Source: Chlamydia caviae GPIC (lineage in GTDB: Bacteria; Chlamydiota; Chlamydiia; Chlamydiales; Chlamydiaceae). From it: 64,000 bases of DNA. This document shows positions 8,816 through 19,300 of the stretch, one piece after another. The first letter of the stretch is position 1. Each line of letters begins with the position of its first letter. The notes beneath the pieces are model-generated. The model did no database searches and was not told the origin of the DNA. It was given only the letters and a program-made list of their open reading frames with translations. The stretch lies in NCBI RefSeq assembly GCF_000007605.1, contig NC_003361.3, forward strand, positions 558,001 through 622,000, in the 5' to 3' direction. A program made the translations under genes and the position numbers.

Positions 8816-10216
8816 TTATTTCATTAGTTTCTTATGAGCATAGTAGATGCCAAAAGGTATCATACAGTTTACAGAGAAAGCAAGTAGTAAGAAGGTTGAA
8901 TAACCTATTTTACCTGCTGCCGATAACTGTGTGACCTCTTGAGGAGGTAAAAAGCTAATCCATAAGGCAAATATACAGGAAAGTATTCCTAAGAATGAAA
9001 GTACGCAGATACCAAAAAACTTCCCAGGAACTGAGTATAAACGTTGAGCTTTTGGTTCTTTAATACGAAGAACAGGCCCAGCAATGAATAGACAAATATA
9101 CATAGCTAAGTACATTTGTACGCTTAAAGCACTAAGAATCCAATAGGCCAAATCTGCTGAATCCAAACATAAGAATAGCAAAGTAAACAAAGTAACTACA
9201 ATTGCTTGAAATAGCATAAGGTTCGTAGGAACGTTCCTTGAGTTTACTTTTTTAAACATTTTAGGAAGACAATCGTTTTGTGTAGATACGAATAATCCCT
9301 TAGTTCCTGCGAACATCCAAGCATTAAGCTCTCCCAAAGACCCAGCAATTGTCATAACAACAACAATGCTTGTCATCCAAGAAAGATTGTACTTATCAAA
9401 AAATAGAGAAAACGCTTTAACAAGACCGGAAACCAGGCTGATTTCTTCTTTAGGAATAACAATAGCTATAGAAAGTGATCCTAAAACCAAAATAGCTAAA
9501 GTAGCAACAGCTCCAATGAATACAGCTTTAGGGTAATTCTTTCTAGGGTTGACCATATCTGAGGCTAGATTGGCATTAGCTTCTAATCCACAAAGGGCTA
9601 AAAGCATACCTGAAAGCAACACAAAAGAGGACATGCCATGAAATTCAGGGAGTAGATCACCCCAAGAAAGAGAAATGGCTATAGGATTTCCAGAGACAAT
9701 CCAGGAAATCGCTAGAGTAACTAAGATTGCTCCTGGAATTAAAGTTCCTATGATAACACAGACCGAACTGAAAAGGGCTGATGTACTAATCCCAAAGAAA
9801 TTAAAAAAGGTCAAACCCCAAAAGCCAGCAAGGATAACAGTTGCTAAATAGACTTTGTTATGGGCCAGTTCTGGATTAATTTTATACACGAGTGTGCTTG
9901 CAATAAATGCCAGCATAGCTGGATACCAAGTCATATTATGGAACCATTGCATCCATATAGAGAAGAATCCCCACCATTTTCCCAAGGCATCGCGAGTCCA
10001 GATATAGATTCCTTGAGGTTTAAAAGATGCTAGTTCGGCTGAAATAAGCGCGTAGGGGATCATAAAACAGCCCACGGCAAGAGCATAAAAGAAAAGCGTC
10101 GATAAGCCGTGCTTGGCTGTTAAGGGCAAGTTCCTTAAACTAATCACTACTGCTAGAGATAACATCCCAACAGTAAACGTGCCCAGGGGTTTTGAAGATT
10201 TTGAATGGGTATGCAT
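8816..10216 (-). CDS. Amino-acid permease/antiporter, APC superfamily (XasA/GadC-like)
   Basis: A 466-residue inner-membrane transporter with about twelve hydrophobic helices, of the amino-acid/polyamine/organocation superfamily and closest in feel to glutamate:GABA-type antiporters. The first helix has the usual unwound segment (FTVGMLSLAVVISLRNLP in place of the GxG form), and GLEANANLASDMVNPRKNYP around residue 210 matches the APC motif that follows helix 6. I recall the C. trachomatis orthologue as CT216 (annotated xasA). It lies 17 bases downstream of the aldolase gene on the same strand, so the two are probably one operon. The exchanged substrates cannot be inferred from sequence. Confidence 0.9.
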   Translation of the reverse strand: MHTHSKSSKPLGTFTVGMLSLAVVISLRNLPLTAKHGLSTLFFYALAVGCFMIPYALISAELASFKPQGIYIWTRDALGKWWGFFSIWMQWFHNMTWYPAMLAFIASTLVYKINPELAHNKVYLATVILAGFWGLTFFNFFGISTSALFSSVCVIIGTLIPGAILVTLAISWIVSGNPIAISLSWGDLLPEFHGMSSFVLLSGMLLALCGLEANANLASDMVNPRKNYPKAVFIGAVATLAILVLGSLSIAIVIPKEEISLVSGLVKAFSLFFDKYNLSWMTSIVVVMTIAGSLGELNAWMFAGTKGLFVSTQNDCLPKMFKKVNSRNVPTNLMLFQAIVVTLFTLLFLCLDSADLAYWILSALSVQMYLAMYICLFIAGPVLRIKEPKAQRLYSVPGKFFGICVLSFLGILSCIFALWISFLPPQEVTQLSAAGKIGYSTFLLLAFSVNCMIPFGIYYAHKKLMK

Positions 10217-10233
10217 AAGAGCCTTCTATTAGA

Positions 10234-11283
10234 TTACGCTATTGTAATACTTGGGTCTAAGTAAATATCTTGAATCAAATTTAATAATTGTATGCCTTCG
10301 GTAAGAGGTCTTTGAAAAGCTTTTCTTCCCAAAATTAATCCCATACCTCCAGCTCGCTTGTTAATCACAGCGGTTTTTGCTGCCTCTGCAAAATCATCTT
10401 TTCCCGAGGGGCCTCCCGAATTAATAAGACCTACCTTACCGCAGTAACTGTTTAGTACCTGGTAACGGCAGAGGTCAATTGGATGATCTGAAGAGAGTTC
10501 GGAGTATACTCTATCATCTGTTTTACTAAATTTGATAGCTTTAAAACCTCCTTGACATGTGGGCAGTTTCTGTTTCACGATATCAGCACCCAAGGTTGCT
10601 CCTAAATGGTTTGCCTGACCGGTTAGATCTGCAGCTGTATGATAATCTACGCCATTGGTCACGAAATGCGAGTTTCGTAAATAACACCATAATACTGTGG
10701 CTAAGCCTAATTCCCTAGCTCTTGCAAAAGCTTGAGAGACTGCGACAATCTCTTGAGAAGATGTTTCAGAACCAAAATAAATAGTTGCTCCTACAGCAAC
10801 AGCACCCATATTATAAGCACTTTCTACCTGGCTAAAGAAAATTTGATTATATGTTGTTGGGTAAGATAGAAGCTCATTATGGTTAAGCTTCAACATAAAG
10901 GGAATTTTATGAGCATATTTTCGTGAAAGTAGGCTCAAAACTCCATAAGAGGAAGCTACGGCAGAGCAACCACCTTCTATAGCTAATCGGATAATGTTTT
11001 CCGGATCAAAATAAATAGGATTTGGGGAAAAGGAGGCTCCTGCCGTATGTTCTACGCCCTGATCTACTGGGAGAATGGAAAGATAACCGGTATTTCCTAG
11101 CCTTCCATGAGCAAACATAGCTTGCAAAGATTTTAATACCAGATTGTTTCTATCAGAATAAGAGAAAACTTTATCAACAAAGTCAGGGGAGGGAAGGGTA
11201 AGACTTTCTTTAGGGATATATTTGCATTCATATTTCAACAAATTTTCCGCGTCATTGCCAAGCAAATCATGTATCTTTGACAT
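10234..11283 (-). CDS. dhnA: Class I fructose-bisphosphate aldolase (DhnA type)
   Basis: Cleaves fructose 1,6-bisphosphate to the two triose phosphates by Schiff-base chemistry; the only glycolytic aldolase expected in Chlamydia. The product is 349 residues of the archaeal-type class I (DhnA/FbaB) family, with [22 protein letters not shown] and [10 protein letters not shown] among the family blocks and a [12 protein letters not shown] phosphate-binding segment near the end. A longer reading frame begins at 11346, but the ATG at 11283 is preceded by AAGGAG, and the extra residues have no family match, so I use 11283. It is followed by the antiporter gene. I recall the orthologue as CT215. Confidence 0.93.
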   Translation of the reverse strand: MSKIHDLLGNDAENLLKYECKYIPKESLTLPSPDFVDKVFSYSDRNNLVLKSLQAMFAHGRLGNTGYLSILPVDQGVEHTAGASFSPNPIYFDPENIIRLAIEGGCSAVASSYGVLSLLSRKYAHKIPFMLKLNHNELLSYPTTYNQIFFSQVESAYNMGAVAVGATIYFGSETSSQEIVAVSQAFARARELGLATVLWCYLRNSHFVTNGVDYHTAADLTGQANHLGATLGADIVKQKLPTCQGGFKAIKFSKTDDRVYSELSSDHPIDLCRYQVLNSYCGKVGLINSGGPSGKDDFAEAAKTAVINKRAGGMGLILGRKAFQRPLTEGIQLLNLIQDIYLDPSITIA

Positions 11284-11449
11284 ACAATCGAGACTCCTTA
11301 AGTGGTAACAATGGTCAGTTTGTGAGTAATCAGTAAGATTTGTCAAGAATCTTTATAGAAGAATCATAGAAAAATAAAAAACTATACTTTTTAAAATCTT
11401 TAAACAATTAAAATAGAGTACTACTTCGTTTGTTTTAGAGTAAAATTAA

Positions 11450-13327
11450 ATGTCTCAGCCTACAATCAATCTGAATCCCCGTTTAAATGATCTTACTGAA
11501 TCGCTATCTATTACCTCTAAGCAGAAAGATATCGCGTGTAAGATAAGGCAGTGTCAAATTGTCAGCTTAATCTCGGCAGTAGTCGCAGCCGTTTTATTAT
11601 TGACAATCTTGATTCTTCAATTGATTCCTGGGGTTCCTATTGCCTTTAGCATAGTATTGGGGTTGACACTTGTGGTTGCTACGGCGGTGTCTTTAATATT
11701 TTTTGCTTCTTATTTTCTCAAAATCAGAAAAGTACTTTTTGATCTTTCCGAAGCTTCCGCAGAACTTCGCGAAGCATTTGCTAACTTCTCTTTAGATTTA
11801 ATACGAAATATAGAGCCTCAAAAAATCACACAACCTCCAAGATATGGTTTGAGAACCCGCACTAGAGCTCCGAGGGTCTCAACTCAAGAATCTTCAATAC
11901 GCCCCCCTTCGCTAGCTCCTACACCGACTCTGCCGCCAGTTTCTACACCTACACCTCCAGTCGCCCCTACAGAAGAGCGGTTGGCAGAAATTTTCGAGCC
12001 CTCTCCTGGAGAGGCGCCTGCAGAGGCTCCCGATGTTCTTCCCCATGTTCAGGAGGAGGTGCCTCCAGGTGGTGTTGCTGAAGAACCTGCGGCTGCGGCA
12101 GGACCATCCGTAGAAATGGACGTGGATTCCCTATTTCAAAGCAGTCTATTGCACTTTCTCGATATTGCTGATAGAGGTGTTCATCCCGGTATAGATAAAC
12201 ATCCGAGATATAAAAAAGATCACAACACTGCTTGTAAAACATTTTCTAACTTCTGCGGGAGCATTGCGAGATTTTGGGATAAAGTAAAAAAAGGAGAGAT
12301 ACCTATAACTACTGGGGAAATAGTATCGATGTTTACTCCGCCAATTTTCGGTAGAGATAATCACCCGGTGCTATCTATTACCTATAGTGGGAAAGATGCA
12401 TTTTCAAGCGAGATTTACGGTGCCTTTTGGTTGCATGATGCTTTAAAAGATCCTGAAAAATTGGAGAAATTATTGGATGTTATTCGAGTGTTGAAGATGT
12501 CGAATCTGTCATTACGGACGCAAGAAGAGCAGTTGGTTGCCTACACAGCATCTCTAGTCACTTTCAACGTATTGCTTTCAGGATGGTGTCTATGTAATCA
12601 GAACCTCGCCTCGAATATCGTGGGGTCAGTACAGGCATTAAGGATATCTGAAGAAGACAAAATGATGGTTCTTGAAATGTTGAACTCTGGGAACGTTCTC
12701 GGAGCCCTAGTGTTTGTGCATGGTGATAGAAATCCAGAAGTAAAAGCACTTATGCGCATCAATGATTTAGACCCGGAAGGAAACCCTCTGCCAGATCCTC
12801 AAAATGCTATCAATATACTATATGAGCATATCGATCCTTATAGCGCGCGTGCAATTACAATAATGGGAGACTTAGCTGAAACAAGTGACGAACAAGATGA
12901 AACTCTTGTTAAGGAAGCTCAACGTATTTTTGAGAAGCTGGGCGCAAGTCTACCAATGACTGCAGCAGGATTGGGATATGACATATGGAATAGAGGCAAT
13001 ACAAATCTAAACGCAGCATCTTTAGAAGCCAGCCAATTCTTAATGAATAATCCTCCTGCATCAACATCTAAGATGTTCTCATTCTTAAGAGCCGTTCGTG
13101 GTGCACCAAAACTTCAGTCTCGTCTGAAAAATTATCTTCCTTATGCAGGGAAGGAAGCTATTGGGGCTCTTCTCTCAACATTAATATTAGGCGGGTACTC
13201 TCTAGGACTGTTTACCTACCGACAAATTGATGGGCTATGCAGTGCCTTAGGAATTTCTGAGCGAGAATTAATAAGATTCATTCTGTCTAAAAAAATAGCA
13301 GGAGAGATTCTCCCAAAACTTTTATAA
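11450..13327 (+). CDS. CT214-like inclusion-membrane protein with proline-rich linker
   Basis: Probably an inclusion-membrane protein; the position beside the CT215- and CT216-like genes and the layout match CT214 of C. trachomatis as I recall it. Of 625 residues, 1-35 are soluble, about 36-88 form a bilobed hydrophobic domain, about 140-225 form a Pro/Ala/Glu-rich linker (runs such as PTPTLPPVSTPTPPVAPT), and the rest is a helical domain facing the host cytosol if the topology is that of other Incs. The last 100 residues resemble those of the protein at 7194-8702. The linker DNA is clearly more GC-rich than its surroundings. Molecular function unknown. Confidence 0.82.
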   Translation: MSQPTINLNPRLNDLTESLSITSKQKDIACKIRQCQIVSLISAVVAAVLLLTILILQLIPGVPIAFSIVLGLTLVVATAVSLIFFASYFLKIRKVLFDLSEASAELREAFANFSLDLIRNIEPQKITQPPRYGLRTRTRAPRVSTQESSIRPPSLAPTPTLPPVSTPTPPVAPTEERLAEIFEPSPGEAPAEAPDVLPHVQEEVPPGGVAEEPAAAAGPSVEMDVDSLFQSSLLHFLDIADRGVHPGIDKHPRYKKDHNTACKTFSNFCGSIARFWDKVKKGEIPITTGEIVSMFTPPIFGRDNHPVLSITYSGKDAFSSEIYGAFWLHDALKDPEKLEKLLDVIRVLKMSNLSLRTQEEQLVAYTASLVTFNVLLSGWCLCNQNLASNIVGSVQALRISEEDKMMVLEMLNSGNVLGALVFVHGDRNPEVKALMRINDLDPEGNPLPDPQNAINILYEHIDPYSARAITIMGDLAETSDEQDETLVKEAQRIFEKLGASLPMTAAGLGYDIWNRGNTNLNAASLEASQFLMNNPPASTSKMFSFLRAVRGAPKLQSRLKNYLPYAGKEAIGALLSTLILGGYSLGLFTYRQIDGLCSALGISERELIRFILSKKIAGEILPKLL

Positions 13328-13359
13328 AAGGCTCTTTGGTAATTCGTTAAGTGAGTCCC

Positions 13360-13400
13360 GTGAATAGGGATTTTTATAATTTAATCTCTATTCACTTTTT
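13360..13400 (+). terminator. Intrinsic terminator after the CT214-like gene
   Basis: Arms GTGAATAGGGAT and ATCTCTATTCAC (one G-T pair) enclose a 12-base loop and are followed by five T. It lies 33 bases after the stop at 13327 and separates the Inc gene from metNIQ. Confidence 0.82.
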
Positions 13401-13513
13401 ATATTTTAAATATTTAAAATTGACCTTAAAATGCGTATCTCGTGTCCAGAACCATCATTCATCTTCTTCTTAATGGCATAGGCGGGATTTTTATGAATTT
13501 TTAGGTTGATTTT

Positions 13514-14539
13514 GTGTTTGAGAAAAACTTTCCTATCATTTCTGTACAAAAAGTAAATAAAGAAATAGGAAATCATCGTATTTTAAACGATATCTCCTTT
13601 TCAGTTTTCCCCGGGGAAATTTTTGGAATTATTGGCCATAGCGGTTCCGGCAAAAGCACCTTATTGCGTTGTTTAGATTTTCTTGTTTCACCAACTTCAG
13701 GATCTATCTCCGTCGCGGGGTTTCACAACCTTCACTCAGACAAAACCAATTCTCGCTTAGCCTTTGCTAAGCGTGTTGCTTATATTTCTCAAAGTTGTGG
13801 ACTGTTTTCAGCAAAAACTGTGTTTGAAAATATAGTATATCCTTTGAAACTTCATTACCCCGATATGACAAAATCTTTGATTGAAGAGAAAGTGGACAAT
13901 GCGTTGGATTTCTTAAATCTATATGAACGGAAGCACGCATATCCTAGTAGATTAAGCGGGGGGCAGAAACAAAAGGTAGCTATTGCAATAGCTATTGTAT
14001 CCGACCCTGTTGTTTTGCTTTGTGATGAAATCACTTCCGCTTTAGATCCTAGATCAACAGAAGATGTCACTGATAAATTACTAAAGTTAAATGAAGAGCG
14101 AGGCATTACTCAAGTTTTTGTTTCACATGAAATTGAAGTAGTTAAAAAACTCTGTTGTCAAACTCTAGTTATGCATCAAGGTGCTATTGAAGAATTAGGT
14201 CCTACAGAAAAACTGTTTTTAAATCCTCGCAGCTCGATTACCGAGGAGCTCTTTCATATGAATTCGATCGCTAAGGGGATTTACAATCATGGTGAGAATG
14301 AAGAAATTCTAAGATTAGGTTTCTCACAAGGTTTAGCGGTTCAAGGAATGATAAGTAAGTTGATTCAAGATGGACAAATCTCTATCAATATTCTTTCTGG
14401 AGACATCAATCTCTTTCGTAAGGTTCCTTTAGGCTTTCTTATCATCGCTTTATCTGGAGATAAGGAGGAAAGAGAAAAGGCAAAAGATATTCTTATCAAG
14501 AAGGGAGTTATCATACAACAACTCCAGAAGACAAAATAG
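13514..14539 (+). CDS. metN: Methionine ABC transporter ATPase MetN
   Basis: ATP-hydrolysing subunit of a MetNIQ-type importer, 341 residues. Walker A GHSGSGKST is at residues 41-49, the ABC signature is LSGGQKQ, Walker B is LLCDEITSALDP, and the H-loop histidine follows in VFVSHE. About 90 residues at the end (from about 250) form the NIL/ACT-like domain that in E. coli MetN binds methionine and shuts the pump off. The start is GTG with AGG about 8 bases upstream. It begins the operon metN-metI-metQ (12-base gap to metI). Methionine is the expected substrate by family; a related sulfur amino acid is possible. Confidence 0.93.
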   Translation: MFEKNFPIISVQKVNKEIGNHRILNDISFSVFPGEIFGIIGHSGSGKSTLLRCLDFLVSPTSGSISVAGFHNLHSDKTNSRLAFAKRVAYISQSCGLFSAKTVFENIVYPLKLHYPDMTKSLIEEKVDNALDFLNLYERKHAYPSRLSGGQKQKVAIAIAIVSDPVVLLCDEITSALDPRSTEDVTDKLLKLNEERGITQVFVSHEIEVVKKLCCQTLVMHQGAIEELGPTEKLFLNPRSSITEELFHMNSIAKGIYNHGENEEILRLGFSQGLAVQGMISKLIQDGQISINILSGDINLFRKVPLGFLIIALSGDKEEREKAKDILIKKGVIIQQLQKTK

Positions 14540-14551
14540 CGAGGGGAAGAC

Positions 14552-15217
14552 GTGCAAACAGACATGATCTATCTGCTAATTAAAGAAACAGGTAGCACTT
14601 TATATATGGTAGCTGCATCTTTCTTTTTCTCATCCATTTTAGGTGGTCTTTTAGGATTAGGACTTTTCGTAACAGCTCCCTATGGATTGAAACCAATGAA
14701 AAGTATCCATTCAACAACTTCCATTGTGTTGAGTTTCCTTACCGCTATTCCGTTCGCTATTTTAATAGTTATTTTATTCCCAGTAACGCGGTGGATAGTA
14801 GGTACCTCTTTAGGGGCAACAGCCTCCATAGTGCCTTTAACTTTGGGAGCTTTACCTTTAGTCGCTTCTTTTGTGTCTGATGCGTTGCGTGTGGGGGCGT
14901 TAACATGTGTTGAACCCTCTATAGCTTTAGGGATCCCTAAAGTAAAAATTGTAAAAGATATTCTTTTCCCAGAAATTTTCCCCCAGCTAATTTTTTCATT
15001 AAAGTCGTTAGTTGTACACCTGATTGCTTGCTCTACCTTTGCAGGGTTTGTTGGGGGTGGAGGATTGGGGCAGATTTTATTGCAATATGGTTACTATCGT
15101 TTTGATTTTTCCATAACGCTATCTGTATTGGTTACTACTTTGTTTTTTATTGAAGGTATCCGGATTTTGGGGGATACTTGGGGACGGCGTATACTAAGAC
15201 GTCGGGGGATTCTATGA
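14552..15217 (+). CDS. metI: Methionine ABC transporter permease MetI
   Basis: Membrane subunit of the MetNIQ importer, 221 residues with five hydrophobic helices. The cytoplasmic coupling loop reads EPSIALGIPKVKIVKDILFP, the EAA motif that docks on the ATPase. Translation begins at GTG with GAGGGGAAG just upstream. The stop codon overlaps the metQ start as ATGA, showing tight translational coupling. Confidence 0.93.
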   Translation: MQTDMIYLLIKETGSTLYMVAASFFFSSILGGLLGLGLFVTAPYGLKPMKSIHSTTSIVLSFLTAIPFAILIVILFPVTRWIVGTSLGATASIVPLTLGALPLVASFVSDALRVGALTCVEPSIALGIPKVKIVKDILFPEIFPQLIFSLKSLVVHLIACSTFAGFVGGGGLGQILLQYGYYRFDFSITLSVLVTTLFFIEGIRILGDTWGRRILRRRGIL

Positions 15218-16017
15218 AAAAAATAAAATTACTAGCGCTAGTTGCTTTATTAGCTTCTTTAACAGGGTGTAATAAGAACTCTGAAGAAGTTTTGCGTATC
15301 GCTGCCAGTCCAACGCCACACGCTGAACTTCTCTATAGCTTGCAAAAAGAAGCAAAATCCTTAGGATTACGTCTCCAAATACTTCCTGTAGACGATTATC
15401 GTGTGCCTAACCGTTTACTTTTAGATAAACAAATAGAGGCAAATTATTTCCAACACGAAGACTTCTTAAAAGATGAATGCTCGCATTATCAGTGTGAAGG
15501 AAAGCTGACTGTCTTAGCTAAAGTGCACTTAGAGCCCATGGGGTTATATTCTAATAAGATTCAATCTCTTGATGAGCTTAAAAGCAGAAAACAATTACGT
15601 ATTGCTGTTCCTGTAGACAGGACAAATGAGCAACGCGCTCTCGATCTATTGAAAGATTGTGGTTTGATTGCTTATAAAAAATCTTCTCATCTAGATATGA
15701 CAGCGAAAGATGTTTGTGGTTGTGGGGATAGAAAAGTTATTGTTATAGAGATTGCAGCACCTTTATTAGCATCTTCGTTACCCGATGTAGATGCCGCTGT
15801 TATTCCTGGAAATTTTGCTATTGCTGCAGGATTTTATCCCTATAAAAATAGCCTTTGCTTAGAGGATGTTCACACATCTAAGTATACTAATGTTGTTGTT
15901 GTACGCTCTGAAGATGTAGATAGTCCGCAAATACAGAAATTACGTCAGTTATTTGAGAGTGCTTCTGTGAAAGACTTCTTTGATGCGAAATACAAAGAAA
16001 GCTTTTCACTTCATTAA
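15214..16017 (+). CDS. metQ: Methionine-binding lipoprotein MetQ (NlpA family)
   Basis: Periplasmic substrate-binding lipoprotein of the MetNIQ importer, 267 residues. A signal peptide with lipobox LTGC puts the lipidated cysteine at residue 19. The rest matches the NlpA/MetQ fold (IAASPTPHAELLY, RIAVPVDRTNEQRALDLL). A longer frame starts at 15178 inside metI, but the ATG at 15214 gives a perfect lipoprotein signal and an ATGA overlap with the metI stop, so it is the real start. It is the last gene of the operon; no hairpin is seen immediately downstream. Confidence 0.93.
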   Translation: MKKIKLLALVALLASLTGCNKNSEEVLRIAASPTPHAELLYSLQKEAKSLGLRLQILPVDDYRVPNRLLLDKQIEANYFQHEDFLKDECSHYQCEGKLTVLAKVHLEPMGLYSNKIQSLDELKSRKQLRIAVPVDRTNEQRALDLLKDCGLIAYKKSSHLDMTAKDVCGCGDRKVIVIEIAAPLLASSLPDVDAAVIPGNFAIAAGFYPYKNSLCLEDVHTSKYTNVVVVRSEDVDSPQIQKLRQLFESASVKDFFDAKYKESFSLH

Positions 16018-16081
16018 TCTATGCGGTCTATACTCTAACATTGGCGGAATGAATCACTTAATTTCTCAATGAAAAGTATAG

Positions 16082-16243
16082 ATGTTTCTGACAGTGGTTT
16101 TGCTTGCGCTTGTTTTGATAGCACCTCTTCCATCTATCTTTGTTATTCCAATGGCTTTTGAATGTTTAGTGGTTTTAGACCTAGTGTCTAGGAAGCATAA
16201 AGATACATTCAAAGAGATGCGTGAGATAATTATGCAAAGATGA
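16082..16243 (+). CDS. Small single-span membrane protein, 53 residues, unknown
   Basis: A reading frame too short for usual cut-offs, in the 445-base space between metQ and the dciA-like gene. It encodes a hydrophobic N-terminal stretch (MFLTVVLLALVLIAPLPSIF and following) of about 35 residues and a basic, charged tail (SRKHKDTFKEMREIIMQR). An in-frame TAG immediately precedes the ATG, so the start is fixed; GAAAAG lies 5 bases upstream as a modest ribosome site. Hydrophobic helix plus charged tail is not what noise looks like, and no overlapping frame explains the space. Function unknown; an inner-membrane micropeptide is the best guess. Confidence 0.55.
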   Translation: MFLTVVLLALVLIAPLPSIFVIPMAFECLVVLDLVSRKHKDTFKEMREIIMQR

Positions 16244-16462
16244 GAAAGCTCTTGCTCAGGAGAATCCACGTAAGGTGGCTATCTTTAAGGGAATTATAAG
16301 TAAAAAACTTTTCTATTCTTAAGTATTCCGTTGGATTGTTGTTTAATTTTTATCAAGAACCCGACATGAATAAGTCGTGTTGTTGTCTAAAAAAGATGGC
16401 CAACAGGACGCTTAAAGCTGTATTGACTTTTTTCGCGCTGCTGGATATAAGGCATTCTTTTA

Positions 16463-16861
16463 ATGCAACGTATCATTAGACATTTATGTTGTATTTCTTT
16501 TAGGTGTTTTATGTTTCCCTTCCTTAAAAATCGAGAGTTACACAAAACGAAAACTTCTAAAAAAACAGCTTCTACAATTAAACATGCAAAGCATTACTTA
16601 AATGGATATTTAAAGAAAATAGAGCACATTGTCGCTGCCAATCCTAAAGAAGTAATAGAAGCATGGAATGAAATGTTAGGAACCAAGTATAATGGAATGT
16701 TCCAAGCTTTAGGGTTTAAGGATCATATTCTATTGGTAAAGATTTACAGTTCTTCTTTGTATGCTTCGCTAAAGCAAACGAATCAAAGTAGTTTAATCGC
16801 TCGGTTGCACCAAGTAGTTCCTCACGCTAAGATCAAGGAAATACAGTTTTTGTTAGGATAA
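16463..16861 (+). CDS. DUF721/DciA-like protein (CT191 position)
   Basis: Small basic protein of the DUF721 family, whose better studied members (DciA) load the replicative helicase. It has 132 residues from the ATG at 16463, or 116 from the ATG at 16511, which has AGGTG close upstream; I cannot choose firmly. The family core, EAWNEMLGTKYNGMFQALGF followed by a strand pair and VPHAKIKEIQFLLG, is clear. It ends 3 bases before gyrB. DUF721 genes next to gyrB occur in other bacteria too, which supports a replication role. I recall the C. trachomatis orthologue as CT191. Confidence 0.8.
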   Translation: MQRIIRHLCCISFRCFMFPFLKNRELHKTKTSKKTASTIKHAKHYLNGYLKKIEHIVAANPKEVIEAWNEMLGTKYNGMFQALGFKDHILLVKIYSSSLYASLKQTNQSSLIARLHQVVPHAKIKEIQFLLG

Positions 16862-19285
<2,424 letters not shown>

Positions 19286-19300
19286 GAGACGGTTATCACT

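Noticed and set aside
11967..12242. 91-codon minus-strand frame
   Set aside because: It comes from the GC-rich proline linker of the CT214-like gene and has low-complexity Gln/Pro/His content; no ribosome site.
13401..13513. SAM riboswitch or other methionine-responsive leader before metN
   Set aside because: The leader is about 110 bases, AT-rich, and shows none of the conserved S-box helices or a following terminator.
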